From Halicephalobus mephisto (lineage: Eukaryota > Nematoda > Chromadorea > Rhabditida > Panagrolaimidae): a stretch of DNA of 64,000 nucleotides. The stretch spans positions 44,395 to 108,394 of the forward strand of contig SWDT01000117.1 in the NCBI GenBank assembly GCA_009193035.1. The letters run 5' to 3'. The position numbers and the translations under genes are program-made. Positions 22,806 to 33,200 of this stretch are shown in pieces. The number at the start of each line of letters is the position of its first letter. The first letter of the stretch is position 1. The notes under the pieces were generated by a model. It saw nothing but the letters and a program-made list of their open reading frames with translations, made no database searches and had not been told where the DNA came from.

Positions 22806-25144
22806 TATAAAAAATTACAAACTTACAAACTTACAAATGATACTAGAATTACTACTCAAGTAAATTTATAAATACTATTTTCATAAATTTCATAATTTAT
22901 ATCTTATTAATTCATAACTTGCACAATCATTGACAAAAACGGTGAACAACGAATAAAATAGAAAATTCCAAAACGTGACAAAGAATACATCTTTTAGCTG
23001 TTAAGTAAACACTGAGATTAAAAATAATGTAAATACCTAATCCTATCTTCCATAAGTTCAGCCCGGGTAATTCTTAAAATTCTATAAAAATTAAGTGCTT
23101 TTTATGACAGAAGCTCTTGTGATCGAGAGCTTCAGAAAATGAAGCAGTTTCAAAAACTTCGAGAACGAGTTAGGTGTGGTTTGTGTACTCTCAAAGTCCA
23201 AAAATAAAAATTAGCAAAATAACAGAAATATCGTAGAATTTTCTAAAATATAAAAATCTATTGGAAAAATTCATTTTAGTGCAAAAAATGAGAAAAAATA
23301 AACATCCATATTGTTGGAAAAAACGAGCTGTTCAACTTTATTTCCGATGTGAAAAATATTTTTAATTTTTCCGAAGCTAGTTTCATTTACTTTAAGGTAT
23401 TTTCATTATTTTTATATTTACTTCGTAGTCAGAAATACAAGCTTTATTTTTAAATGAATTTTGTCGAAAAATAATAAATTTGAGCTGAATTATGTTCGAT
23501 TTCGGTCCTGACATGAATCATTATTGTCGACTTTTTGAAGCTCATTTTAGTAATTTATGAATTTTTTAAAATTATTTTTATTAAATAGCTAAAAACGGAA
23601 ATTTTATTTTTAAAAGTTTATCGAAAAAAATAAATTTCATCTAAATTATTATCTAAATTCAAATAATGTCGTCATTCGTGTCAGGACTAAGGTTCAAAAA
23701 TCTCATTTATTCCTTTACAATAACTCCGAATAACTCTAAACTTGGATCACAAAAACACTAATAAAATTTTCCCAATAGATAGAGAGGAATTGATCAAATC
23801 CAAACTAATCTAACGCTACTTTGGGAAAATTCAATGACACATGAGACTGGGTGGGATCATTTTTCAGAGAATAAAAAGTTCAAAATGAATGAACCAACAG
23901 AAAATAAAGTCAAGAAGACAAAGTTGGAATTTTGGAAAAAGGAGTTGCTATGGTAGCTTTGCAAAGTTCACCTACCTGGTTAATACTATTTTTGCTGTTT
24001 TCAAAAAATATAAAAGCTTACAAAGTAAATAATTTAAAAAGTAACCCCAATATGTCATTTTTAATTGATTATTGATTTTAAAAATATTCCAAAAATAGTG
24101 TTTAAAATATTTTCTTTAATTTTGGAGATTTGTGAACTTTTCAATGTAATTTTCAACCAACAAGATCTTTAATTTTTTTTCATTTAAATATTTTCAAAAA
24201 CTGCATAAACGTTATATTTTTTAAAAATGAAATAAGTTATTTATTGAATTTGATTTTTTTACAAGTCTTTCCTGAAACGAAGATACTGATGATGAATGAT
24301 GACAGTAATGACACTACATCACATGACTCGGGATATTCAAGATTAGAATCAATTCTGATTTCTTGAATGATACTACAATCAGCACATCGGAAGAAAAAAG
24401 AAGATGATGCATATGAATTTCTGGATATTTATCTTCAAAAGCATCTATCTCGAGAAAACTGACCAAATATTGACATAAAACTATCGATCAGTTGTCTGAA
24501 AATTCGGAAATTGTGAATTATATTCTAGATACTTTTTCGAATTCAGTGAAAACTGCTAAAATAACACTTATTATGAAATAAATTTAAAGTTTTCCACATT
24601 ATTCATTGTTTATCATTGCAACAAAAATAAATAGATAATTTCTAAAAAGTTCCAATTCCGGAATTTTTAAATACTATCTAAGATCATTTGAGGATGTTAT
24701 TCAATGAATAGCATCTGTGGGAAATTAATCGAAAACATTAAAGTTATCCAATTTTAGGCTGAAAATATTTATTTTGAAAAACAAAATCATTGTCAAAATT
24801 ACGGTTTTTTGAATACTACTCTAGCATCAGAAGTCATGAACATTTTCCAAATTATCCCCATCTCTTAAAAATGCAATTATTAAATAAATCTTTATTTTTG
24901 TTATTGTTTTCATTGACTATTTTTAAATTTGTTTTAAATTCATTAATTTCCCCAAAAATCAAATATAATTCATGAATAAACTGATATACTGACGAAATAA
25001 AATAAAACAACTTCAACCTCGCCTTAATGGAACTCAGTTTTTTAATTTTCATTAAACCAATATTGCAGTCAACGAATTTGGCAAGGACAATCTGTAACAG
25101 AAATGGCAGCGATCGAACATTGGTTTCTGGATTGGGCCATTTAA
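22806..25144. other. AT-rich intergenic, no gene seen
   Basis: About 2.3 kb of AT-rich sequence with short low-complexity frames. A frame at 24790-24975 is hydrophobic but has no splice or family support. Confidence 0.5.
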
Positions 25145-26067
25145 TTAGAGACTAGAATAAGGAACACGGTCAACCATTGGCTTGAGGGTGTTCTGGATTG
25201 GATAAGGATTCGAAACAGCTTGCCAGGAATTTTCTTCATCAAATTGCCAATGACCGCTTCTGATCGGAGGTTGTTCTTGGGCAATAATTTCTTCGAAAAC
25301 AGGTTCTTCTTCTTTTGGGATTTCCGATTGATCCTCGAATCTAGTTACTTTTGAAGTCGTTGTGTAGGATGTTCTGGAAAATACATATTTCTTGAGGTAG
25401 TAATAGACAATTAATAAAAACCTAATTTCCAATAGAAATTGTTGGATAGTGTTCGCAATTGCGCAATTTTTGGTTTTTTTGGACACTATCTGGGAATTAC
25501 CAAAAGGATTAGGCTGAATAGTGTCTGAGAAATTCGAAAATTGTCCCAAATTAGACACTATCCGTACTTTATCCAGAAGGTTGCTCTTTGAATAGTGTCT
25601 GGGAAATTCGAAAATTTTCTTTTTTTTAACATTATCCGTTCATTCCTATTGCAGCAATAAACATGGATAGTGTCCACAAAATCCGAAAAATTGCTCCGAA
25701 TTGAGCACTATCCAAGCAATTTGTACAGGAAATTTTAAATATTTTTAATATTAATAAACACATACTCGGTAGGTACTTTTCCACCGTAATCCAGTAGATG
25801 AGCAGCCCATCCACAATGAAAGATTAAAATGCCGGCAATGATGAGGATCAAGGCAAACGGCAACAGGGCCCCCGCGTAGACACTACATTCGATGGCGATA
25901 CAAACCAACAACAATCCCAAAAGCATCATCAGCCCAATGGCAAAGAGCACGGCTCCAATGATGAGGACAAACTTTCTTGCGGGCCAGATACCGGTGTAAA
26001 CTGGTACACATGGCCAACAGAATACAGGACAGGATCTTTTAAAATACCAAGGAACGTATTGAGCCAT
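25145..26067 (-). CDS. Small two-TM membrane protein, function unknown
   Basis: Two exons: 25766-26067 (ATG) and 25145-25373 (TAA), joined in phase 2, giving 176 residues. The N-terminus is Cys/Pro/Trp-rich (C13, C17 and C20 in a C-P-V-F-C-W-P-C arrangement). Two hydrophobic segments follow at about 33-58 and 64-84, separated by a very short loop with a Cys, so a hairpin in the membrane is likely. The C-terminal half is soluble and acidic, with a P-K-E-E-E-P stretch and aromatic Trp/Tyr-Pro motifs near the end. I do not recognise the family. The layout resembles small nematode-specific membrane proteins. The intron (25374-25765) is unusual in carrying four GGATAGTGTCC hairpin elements in a row. 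Confidence 0.75.
25444..25490. repeat. Hairpin element 1 of 4 in the two-TM gene intron
   Basis: Opens GGATAGTGTTC and closes GGACACTATC. The centre has GCAATTGCGCAATT. It is the first of four successive copies spaced about 70-75 bp apart. Confidence 0.7.
25516..25563. repeat. Hairpin element 2 of 4 in the two-TM gene intron
   Basis: Opens GAATAGTGTCTGAG and closes AGACACTATCC, with AAATTCGAAAATTG in the interior. Confidence 0.7.
25590..25637. repeat. Hairpin element 3 of 4 in the two-TM gene intron
   Basis: Opens GAATAGTGTCTGGG with the same AAATTCGAAAATT interior as element 2. It closes with the degraded AACATTATCC. Confidence 0.65.
25665..25713. repeat. Hairpin element 4 of 4 in the two-TM gene intron
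   Basis: Opens GGATAGTGTCCAC and closes GAGCACTATCC. The interior ATCCGAAAAATTG matches elements 2 and 3. Confidence 0.7.
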
Positions 26068-27574
26068 TTTGCTGAAAAATTTTAAAAATTTATAAAAGTA
26101 ATTTTTTTAATTCAAAAAATTCAAAAAATTTAACTTTTTTAAAAAAACTAAAAATAATTTTCACGAATTTCAAAAAGTAAAATTTAAAAAATTAATTTTT
26201 AAAATTACGGAAAAATTAAAAAAAATTAATTTATATATAAATTTCCAATTTTCTAAAAAAACTAAGTTTTCAAAGTTAATTTATAAATAAATTTTTACAA
26301 ATTTTAAGAAAATTAAATTTTTTTAAAAGTAAAAATGTAAATTTAAGATGTTATTTTTGAAGATTTCCTAACTTATCGGATTTAGAAACATAACTAAAAA
26401 TAAAATTCTAGAAAACAACGGATAATCTGGTGAGCAGAAAGCAGCAGGATACCTCCCACTCTCGATCCGGCAGAGATCTGGCTCGTCCGACCGTCCTCCC
26501 TTCCTGCTTGCCGAACGAGTGGGTCCATTGCCTGTGGGTTTAAAGCTTGAAATGATGGGAGAAGCAAAAGCAGCTGTTTCGTCACTTATCTAACATGGAA
26601 TCTACTACATTTCTGTAAAGATTTAAAACATTAAAAATTAAAATTTAAAATAATTAAAAATTAAAAATTTAAAATTATAAAAAATTTAAAATTTAAAATA
26701 ATTTAAAATTATTTTGGTAATTTAATTTTAAACAAATGTAACAATTTAAAAATAAATAATTTCATTATTTAAATTTAAAAAATAAAAAAATTAAATGAAT
26801 CATTTTCGAGTCTAAAAGTGAAAAATCGATTTTGATTTTTGAAAAAAATAAAACAAAAAAGTTTTTCCGGTCTTGAAATTGAAAATATTCGTTCCGGAAA
26901 GATCTGCAAACATAATGGATCCAGAAAAGGGAATAGAGTACTCAACTTGAATCACGGCCCGGGAAAGTTAATTTTTTGGAAAATTTTTCATTTCCTGTGA
27001 TTTTAAAAGTTTCAATTTAACCGCAATTTTTTACAAAAGTTATTTAATAATTATAATTCTTTTAAAAAATCACTTATTTTGTAACTAAGATTTTTTAAAA
27101 TTCTTTAATAATAATAATTTTTTTTAAGATTACTTATTTAATAATTATAATTCTTTTAAAAAATCACTTATTTTATAATTAAGATTTTTAAAAAGTTATT
27201 TAATAATAATAACTCTTGAAAAACATAAAATTTAGAATTTACAACTTGATACAGAACACGAACTAACCTCTGTCACGAAGTCCCCGAGGAGGGCACGACA
27301 GGAGTTCGCATGAGATTTTGTAACTTGTATTTAATTATTTCCTACTTTCTAATAGTTGATTTTATGACATTCCGATCCAGTTCTAAACCCTCCCAGAGAA
27401 CGGTCAGTACCATAATACAATTAAATTTAAAATATTCAATTAAATTTAAAATTTCGAAATTAGATAATTATTTAATCAAAATATTTTTAAAAATTTTTCG
27501 TTTTATTAAACGACAACAATTAAAAGTTAATTGTCGAAATTTATTTCCCAGCAATAATTTCCCCAAAAAATATT
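26068..27574. other. Intergenic with A/T tandem tracts
   Basis: Mostly poly-A/T repeats of AAATTTAAAA type (26600-26780). A block of even composition at 26420-26585, with GATCCGGCAGAGATCTGG, lies about 350 bp upstream of the two-TM gene and may be its promoter or an untranslated exon. Another block at 27260-27320 (GTCCCCGAGGAGGGCACGAC) is unassigned. Confidence 0.35.
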
Positions 27575-28683
27575 TCAAAATATCAGTTCTTCACTTCTTA
27601 GTTCCTTGGAAGGAGACAAAGTAGAACTAGAATCCGGGACTTCTGGAGCTTCTTCGATTTCCTCTGATTGTCCCGACCCTTCTACAGTATTCTCCACGAA
27701 TTTGGTTTCTTTTTTATTTTTTTCATTTTCGGTTTGTCTTGCAGGTCGGACTGAAGTCACTTCGACGGATTCTGTGGAGTTCTTTTCAGAACTAGGTTTC
27801 ACTGTTGACGTGACTCCAGTTGTGGATTGAGCTTCGATGATGACGGGTCTTCTTGTCGTCGACGGTTCTTCGAATCCGTTATCTTCTCGAGACGATTCGT
27901 AAATCGGCAGCGGTTTCTTAAATGTCAAAAAATCAATATAAAAACCACATTATTATGAAAATTAAAAATAAAAGTTGTTACGAAATCGTCCCAACACGAA
28001 AGTCAAAATTCGAAGTTTAAGATGTTAATTTTGAAAAATTCTAAAACTTTTATAAAATTAAAAAATTTGAACATTTTCAAAAATTTCAGAATTTATTAAA
28101 TTCTAAAATTTCCCAAAAGATTGAAAATTTAAGATTTTTTTTAGTTTTCAGAATTTATCGTTATTGTGTAAAAAATTGGAAATTTTTAATTTTCAAAAAT
28201 TCCGAATTTAGAAAAATACACAAATTACAGTATAGTTGAGAACATTTTAGGTAAGAGCAACATATGGATTTTTCTTGTCCGAACTTACGGGAGTGATCAC
28301 ATTGACGCTTCTGGCGAAATCTCTGTAAGGCACAAGTCTGCAAATGAGCAGATCCGGTCTCACGTTGCATATCTCCCATTTCGAAATCCAATCTGCAGGT
28401 AAATTGCCTGAGGATAATCTCGGCTTCACTGAATCCTAAATCGTCAATAAAACAATTATTAAATAAAATTCGTCCCAAAAACTACAGTACTCACCACCAA
28501 AGTGTCGCAAATTTCCAATGTCGGATTTTTTTCACACAACTTTATCCTTAATCTTTTGGGCATGAGGGATTTTGGATAAAAACATTCCTAAAATTCGTTT
28601 TTAATTTATTTAAAAATTAATAATCATACCGTAATCCCCAAACATGCTGCAAAAAAACCGAAAAAAAATAATTTATTTTTCAT
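27575..28683 (-). CDS. Small secreted Cys protein with Ser/Thr/Glu-rich tail
   Basis: Four exons, all joined in phase 0: 28630-28683 (ATG), 28495-28587, 28289-28435 and 27575-27916 (stop), giving 211 residues. Exon 1 alone encodes a signal peptide (M-K-N-K, then F/G/A-rich, about 18 residues). Exons 2-3 form a compact region with five cysteines at about 20, 36, 45, 72 and 81 plus a W-I-S-K-W-E-I-C motif. The last exon is low-complexity, rich in Ser, Thr, Glu and Val, as in mucin-like or glycosylated stalks. No membrane segment follows, so secretion is likely. I do not recognise a named family. The exon structure and clean splice sites make it a convincing gene. Confidence 0.75.
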
Positions 28684-28844
28684 TTCTTTTTGGGTAAACT
28701 AGAAAAGTTATGATTAATCTTGACGCAAAAATTGAGAGTGACCACAATCAGCTTAAATTTTTCTTTGTTGATGACAAAAGTGAAACAGTCGGTCGAGTTT
28801 GGTTTTCTCGAGGCAGGATTTCTCCGAGAAAAAGATCTCGACTC

Positions 28845-28864
28845 GGTCCTTGTGGGGAAGGACC
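28845..28864. promoter_or_regulatory. Short GC-rich hairpin upstream of the secreted gene
   Basis: GGTCCTT...AAGGACC forms a stem of seven base pairs in a locally GC-rich block (28790-28890), 160-180 bp upstream of the start codon. It is bracketed by CTCGACT and GATCGAGTC. It may be a promoter element; the function is unknown. Confidence 0.3.
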
Positions 28865-28999
28865 TCATTGATCGAGTCCCTGCGGGTTGTGGTTAATACA
28901 TTATACCGTAAATGATAACTTCCTAAGAAAATTTGCAAATAAATCACATTTTATTTTTTCAAAATTTCAGAATAAAAATATTTAAAAAAACAATTTATA

Positions 29000-30065
29000 T
29001 AAAAATCATATGGAAGTAGTTTCCACTTAGGACCACAAAAAGTCTTTTTTAAGGACCTCTTTGAGTCTGAGTGGAGATTCTGTAAAAGAGATTTTCTGAA
29101 TCATTTCCACTCAAGACAAAAAAAAGCTTTTTTTAAAATCTCTAGGTCCTGGATGGAAATCCTGTGTATTTTTTCTGAATCATTTCCACTCAAGACCAAA
29201 AAGAAATTTTCTGAATTTTCCCTGGTCCTGGATGGAAATCATAGAAAAATTTTAAAATATTTTCTTTTTAAAATCACAAAAATTATTTTTTTTAAGTTCT
29301 TCAATTTTGAATAGAAATCAAAAATTTTCAGATATTTTTTTTAAGACCATCGAAATTATTTTTTTAAGTTCTTTAGTCTTGAATGGAAATTACATGTGTT
29401 ATTTTTTGATACAGTTTCAGTTCAGAACAAAGAAAAACGAGTTTATTTTAAAAATTCCGTTAATCCCGAATAGTAATCTTATGCGAGCGATTTTCTATAG
29501 TTTCTGTTGAATACCCCGAAAAATGACTTTTCGAAGATTTGATCGTAAGTAATAATCTCATGCGAGCTATTTTTAATATATTTCCATTCAGGATTACGGA
29601 ACAATTACTTTTAAAAATTCCCTTCGATCTTGAATGAGATTCTTACATAAGATGTTTTTTAAATAATTTTCATTAAAAATTGCAAAAATTAAAAAAAAAA
29701 ATTTTATTTATTCTCGGGTGAATAATTTTATAAAAATAAATATTTATAAATTTTCATAAAAAATTGTAAGTGTTTTTTTAACTTTTATTTGGTTTCGGGT
29801 GGAAATTTTACATAAAATATTTCTTATATAATTTTCACTTAGTACTATTAAAAAAGTACTTTTAAAAATTCTTTTTAGTCTTGAGTGGAAATTTTGTATG
29901 AAATAATTTTTATAATTTCCACTCGAGATTGGGTAAATTATTTCCAACATTTTTCTTTGGTCTTGAGTGGAAATTTTACGCAACTTGCTTTCATTGTGGT
30001 ATCCACTTAGGACCGTGAAAAAAAAATCATAGATTTTTTCGGTCCTGAGTGGAAATTTGACAAAT
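29000..30065. repeat. Tandem array with alternating complementary motifs
   Basis: About a dozen degenerate units of 80-110 bp. Each starts with a TTTCCACTCAAGACC-like motif, continues with an A/T-rich middle, and ends with its near reverse complement, GGTCCTGAGTGGAAAT-like. Clear examples begin near 29013, 29102, 29185, 29917 and 29998. Motifs weaken in the centre (29300-29750). Each unit could fold into a hairpin. No coding content. Confidence 0.7.
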
Positions 30066-30223
30066 AATTTTTGGTATTTTTTAATTTTTTTTAAAATCTA
30101 GTTCCCTTGTGAAATTTCGAAATTCGAAGCAACTATCACAAAATTTATTGACTCATATGCAGAGAAGATTATGTAATTATACCAAAATTATTCGAGATGC
30201 CTTGATATTCCATCTGTCAGCTC

Positions 30224-33200
30224 TCAGACATAGACCGGATTGAGACCATGTTGCTTTTCGTACTCTGCCCATCGGGCATCGTCTGATTCATGAGTTACGA
30301 ATCTCTCACCGACTTCTCTCTCCAGACAACGAAGATCGGACCACAGTTGGTACCCTTGCAGCCAGATGTGGGTCAGGGATTTCGATACTGTAAGTCTTTT
30401 CGACATCTTCACTTGAAGAAGGTTGTTGATGAAATCGATCGCTGAAAAAAGTAAAAAAATATTAAAAATATTTAAAAATTTTAAAAATATAAAAAAAAGT
30501 AAAAAAATGTTTAAAATATTTTTAAAAAAATAAAAAAGTATTTTAAAAAATGAAAAATTATAAAACTTTTTAAAAATATTGTAAAAAAAGTGAAATATTA
30601 TTTTTTTTATTTTTTATAATTAAAAATTACCATTTTCGCTGACTTCTTTCCATGGGTTCGGAGGATACATGAATTCAGCATTCTGAATTTGGTCTTCTGA
30701 AAAACATAAAAATTAATATTTACAGTAAACTATGTTTTTAATCATCTTAGAATTTCAAACAAAAACAATTATCATGCATTACTGTAGAATATTTCTAAAA
30801 ACTCTAATTTTATCAAATTTATGAAAAATATTTTCAATAAAAATCTTAAAAAATAAATTTTTAAATAAAATAAAAAATTTCACTTAATCGTCCCAAATGG
30901 AAAATATTATTTTTCTTTAATAATTTAATTTTGATCTTTAAAATTAATTAATAATTGACAGTAATAAGGAGATCTTAAAAGAATTTTTACTTTATTTAAA
31001 TTTTCATTTAAAAAATTTTTATTTTTAAAGGAATTTTCTTATTTAAAATTTTTTATTTTAGAAATATCTTATTTTAAAAATATCTTATTTTAGAAATATC
31101 TTATTTTAGAGTTTTTATTTTATAAATATCTTATTTTATAAATATTTTATTTAGAAATACCTTATTTTAGAATTTTTTTATTTTAGAAATGTCTTATTTT
31201 AGAAATATTTTATTTAGAAATACCTTATTTTAAAATTTTTTTAATTTTAGAAATATTTTATTTTATAAATATCTTATTTTAGAAATATTTTATTTATAAA
31301 TGTCTTATTTTAGAAATATTTTATTTAGAAATACCTTATTTTAGAATTTTTAATTTAGAAATACCTTATTTTAAAATTTTTTTTTATTTTAAAATTTTTT
31401 TTATTTTAAAATTTTTTTTATTTTAAAGAAGTGAGACGTACCTAAATTTTCGTCTTCGTTGAAGGGGAAAGTTCCACTGAGGGACACGTAGACGATCACC
31501 CCCACGGACCACATGTCCAGGGATCTGTTGAATCCTTTATTCCGAAGCACCTCGGGAGCTGAAACAATTTCATTGAAATTTGTAATATTTAATTTTAATT
31601 AAATTTAAAAATAAATATAAAAATTACTTCAATATTTAAAAAATTTGAATAAAATTCTCGGTCCCTGAAGAAATTATTGAAAAAAAAATTTTTTATTTAT
31701 CAAATGTATTCTATTCTTTTATCAATCAGTTAAAAAAACGAACCACATTTTTGGACTTTGGTCCTGACACGAAAGAGTCTTTAATGATTAAAATACAATA
31801 ACTTAATTTAAAATTATTATTTTTTAATCAATTTTTTTAAAATAAAAATTTCATCTTTTTTTATTTGAGAAAAAAAATAATTTTAAAAATACAAAAAATA
31901 TTAAAAAATAAAATTTAAAAAATAAACATTCGTGTCGGGACCGAAATTAAATATAACTTAATTTAAAATTATTATTTTTTAATCAATTTTTTTAAAATAA
32001 AAATTTCATATTTTTTTATCTAATAAAAAAAAATAATTTTAAAAATATTAAAAAATAAAATTTTAAAAATGAACATTCGTGTCGGGACCGAAATTAAATA
32101 AGTAATTTTGTTGTTTTAAATTTAAATTTATACTTTTATTTTAAATAATTAAATTTCTTGAGTTACTGTAATTAGGAAAATATTTTTTGTTTTTTAGGCT
32201 TTCAGAAACCCACCCAGATAAGCCGGAGTGCCGACCACCGACCTTCTGAAACTCCTTTCGCCGATGATTCTGGCAAATCCGAAATCGCACAATTTCACTT
32301 GAGTGAAGTCACTATCAGAAGTAAGTAGAATATTCTCTGGTTTCAAATCACAATGAACTATATTTTGATTATGGAGATATCGCAAGGCGGTCAGGATCTG
32401 GGCGATCAGGAACTGGGTGATCCTCTCGGACAACCTGCCCTTCTCGCTGCTCAGAATCATCTCAAGCATGTCCCCTTTCAGCTTCTCCATCACGAGGAAT
32501 ATTCTGTCCGGAGTTTCGAGCATCTGCTGGAACTCCACGACCCCGGGATGACGGACTTTCTGAAATTCAAAATTTTTAATAATTCATTTTCGAACAATTT
32601 TGGTAAATTTAAAAATCAGAACGTTCTGAAATTCAAAATTTTTAATTTTTAAAAATTCATTTTTTAACAATTTTAATAAATCTAAAAATCAGGATTTTCA
32701 AAAATTAAAATACTGTAAAAACCAAAATTTTTTAGAATCTTATTCAAAATTGAAATAAATATTCGACAAATTCGCTTCAAGACTATTTCGTGGAAGTTTA
32801 GTGATTTTTACAGTTGTTAGATCGACCACTCCATCTTCAGTGGAAAACATTCGGTCCCGAACGGATTCCCTTAGAACCAAAAAAATAACGCTTGGTCTCG
32901 AACGGATTCCCTTAGCATCAATAAAGAAACGCTTGGTCCCGAACGGATTCCTTTAGAACCAAAAAAAATAAAGCTTGGTCTCGAGTGGATTTCTTTAACA
33001 CCAGCAAGAGAACATACAATTTCTTTCTGATTTTGTATTGTGCCTCAGGCATCTGTTAAACAAACTTCTCTATGATATCTACTGTTGGGACCAGAAAGTT
33101 AAAGATAGCATGAGGAATAAGATGCCTTAGGAAACTAGTTATCCACACACGCAGAAAAACCGTAACTTTTGGTTCAGAAAAATTACGAAATGTGACAAAA

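Noticed and set aside
25145..25558. Extending the second exon of the two-TM gene upstream to 25558
   Set aside because: The added part is the translation of hairpin repeats, and a good acceptor at 25374 matches the phase of exon 1.
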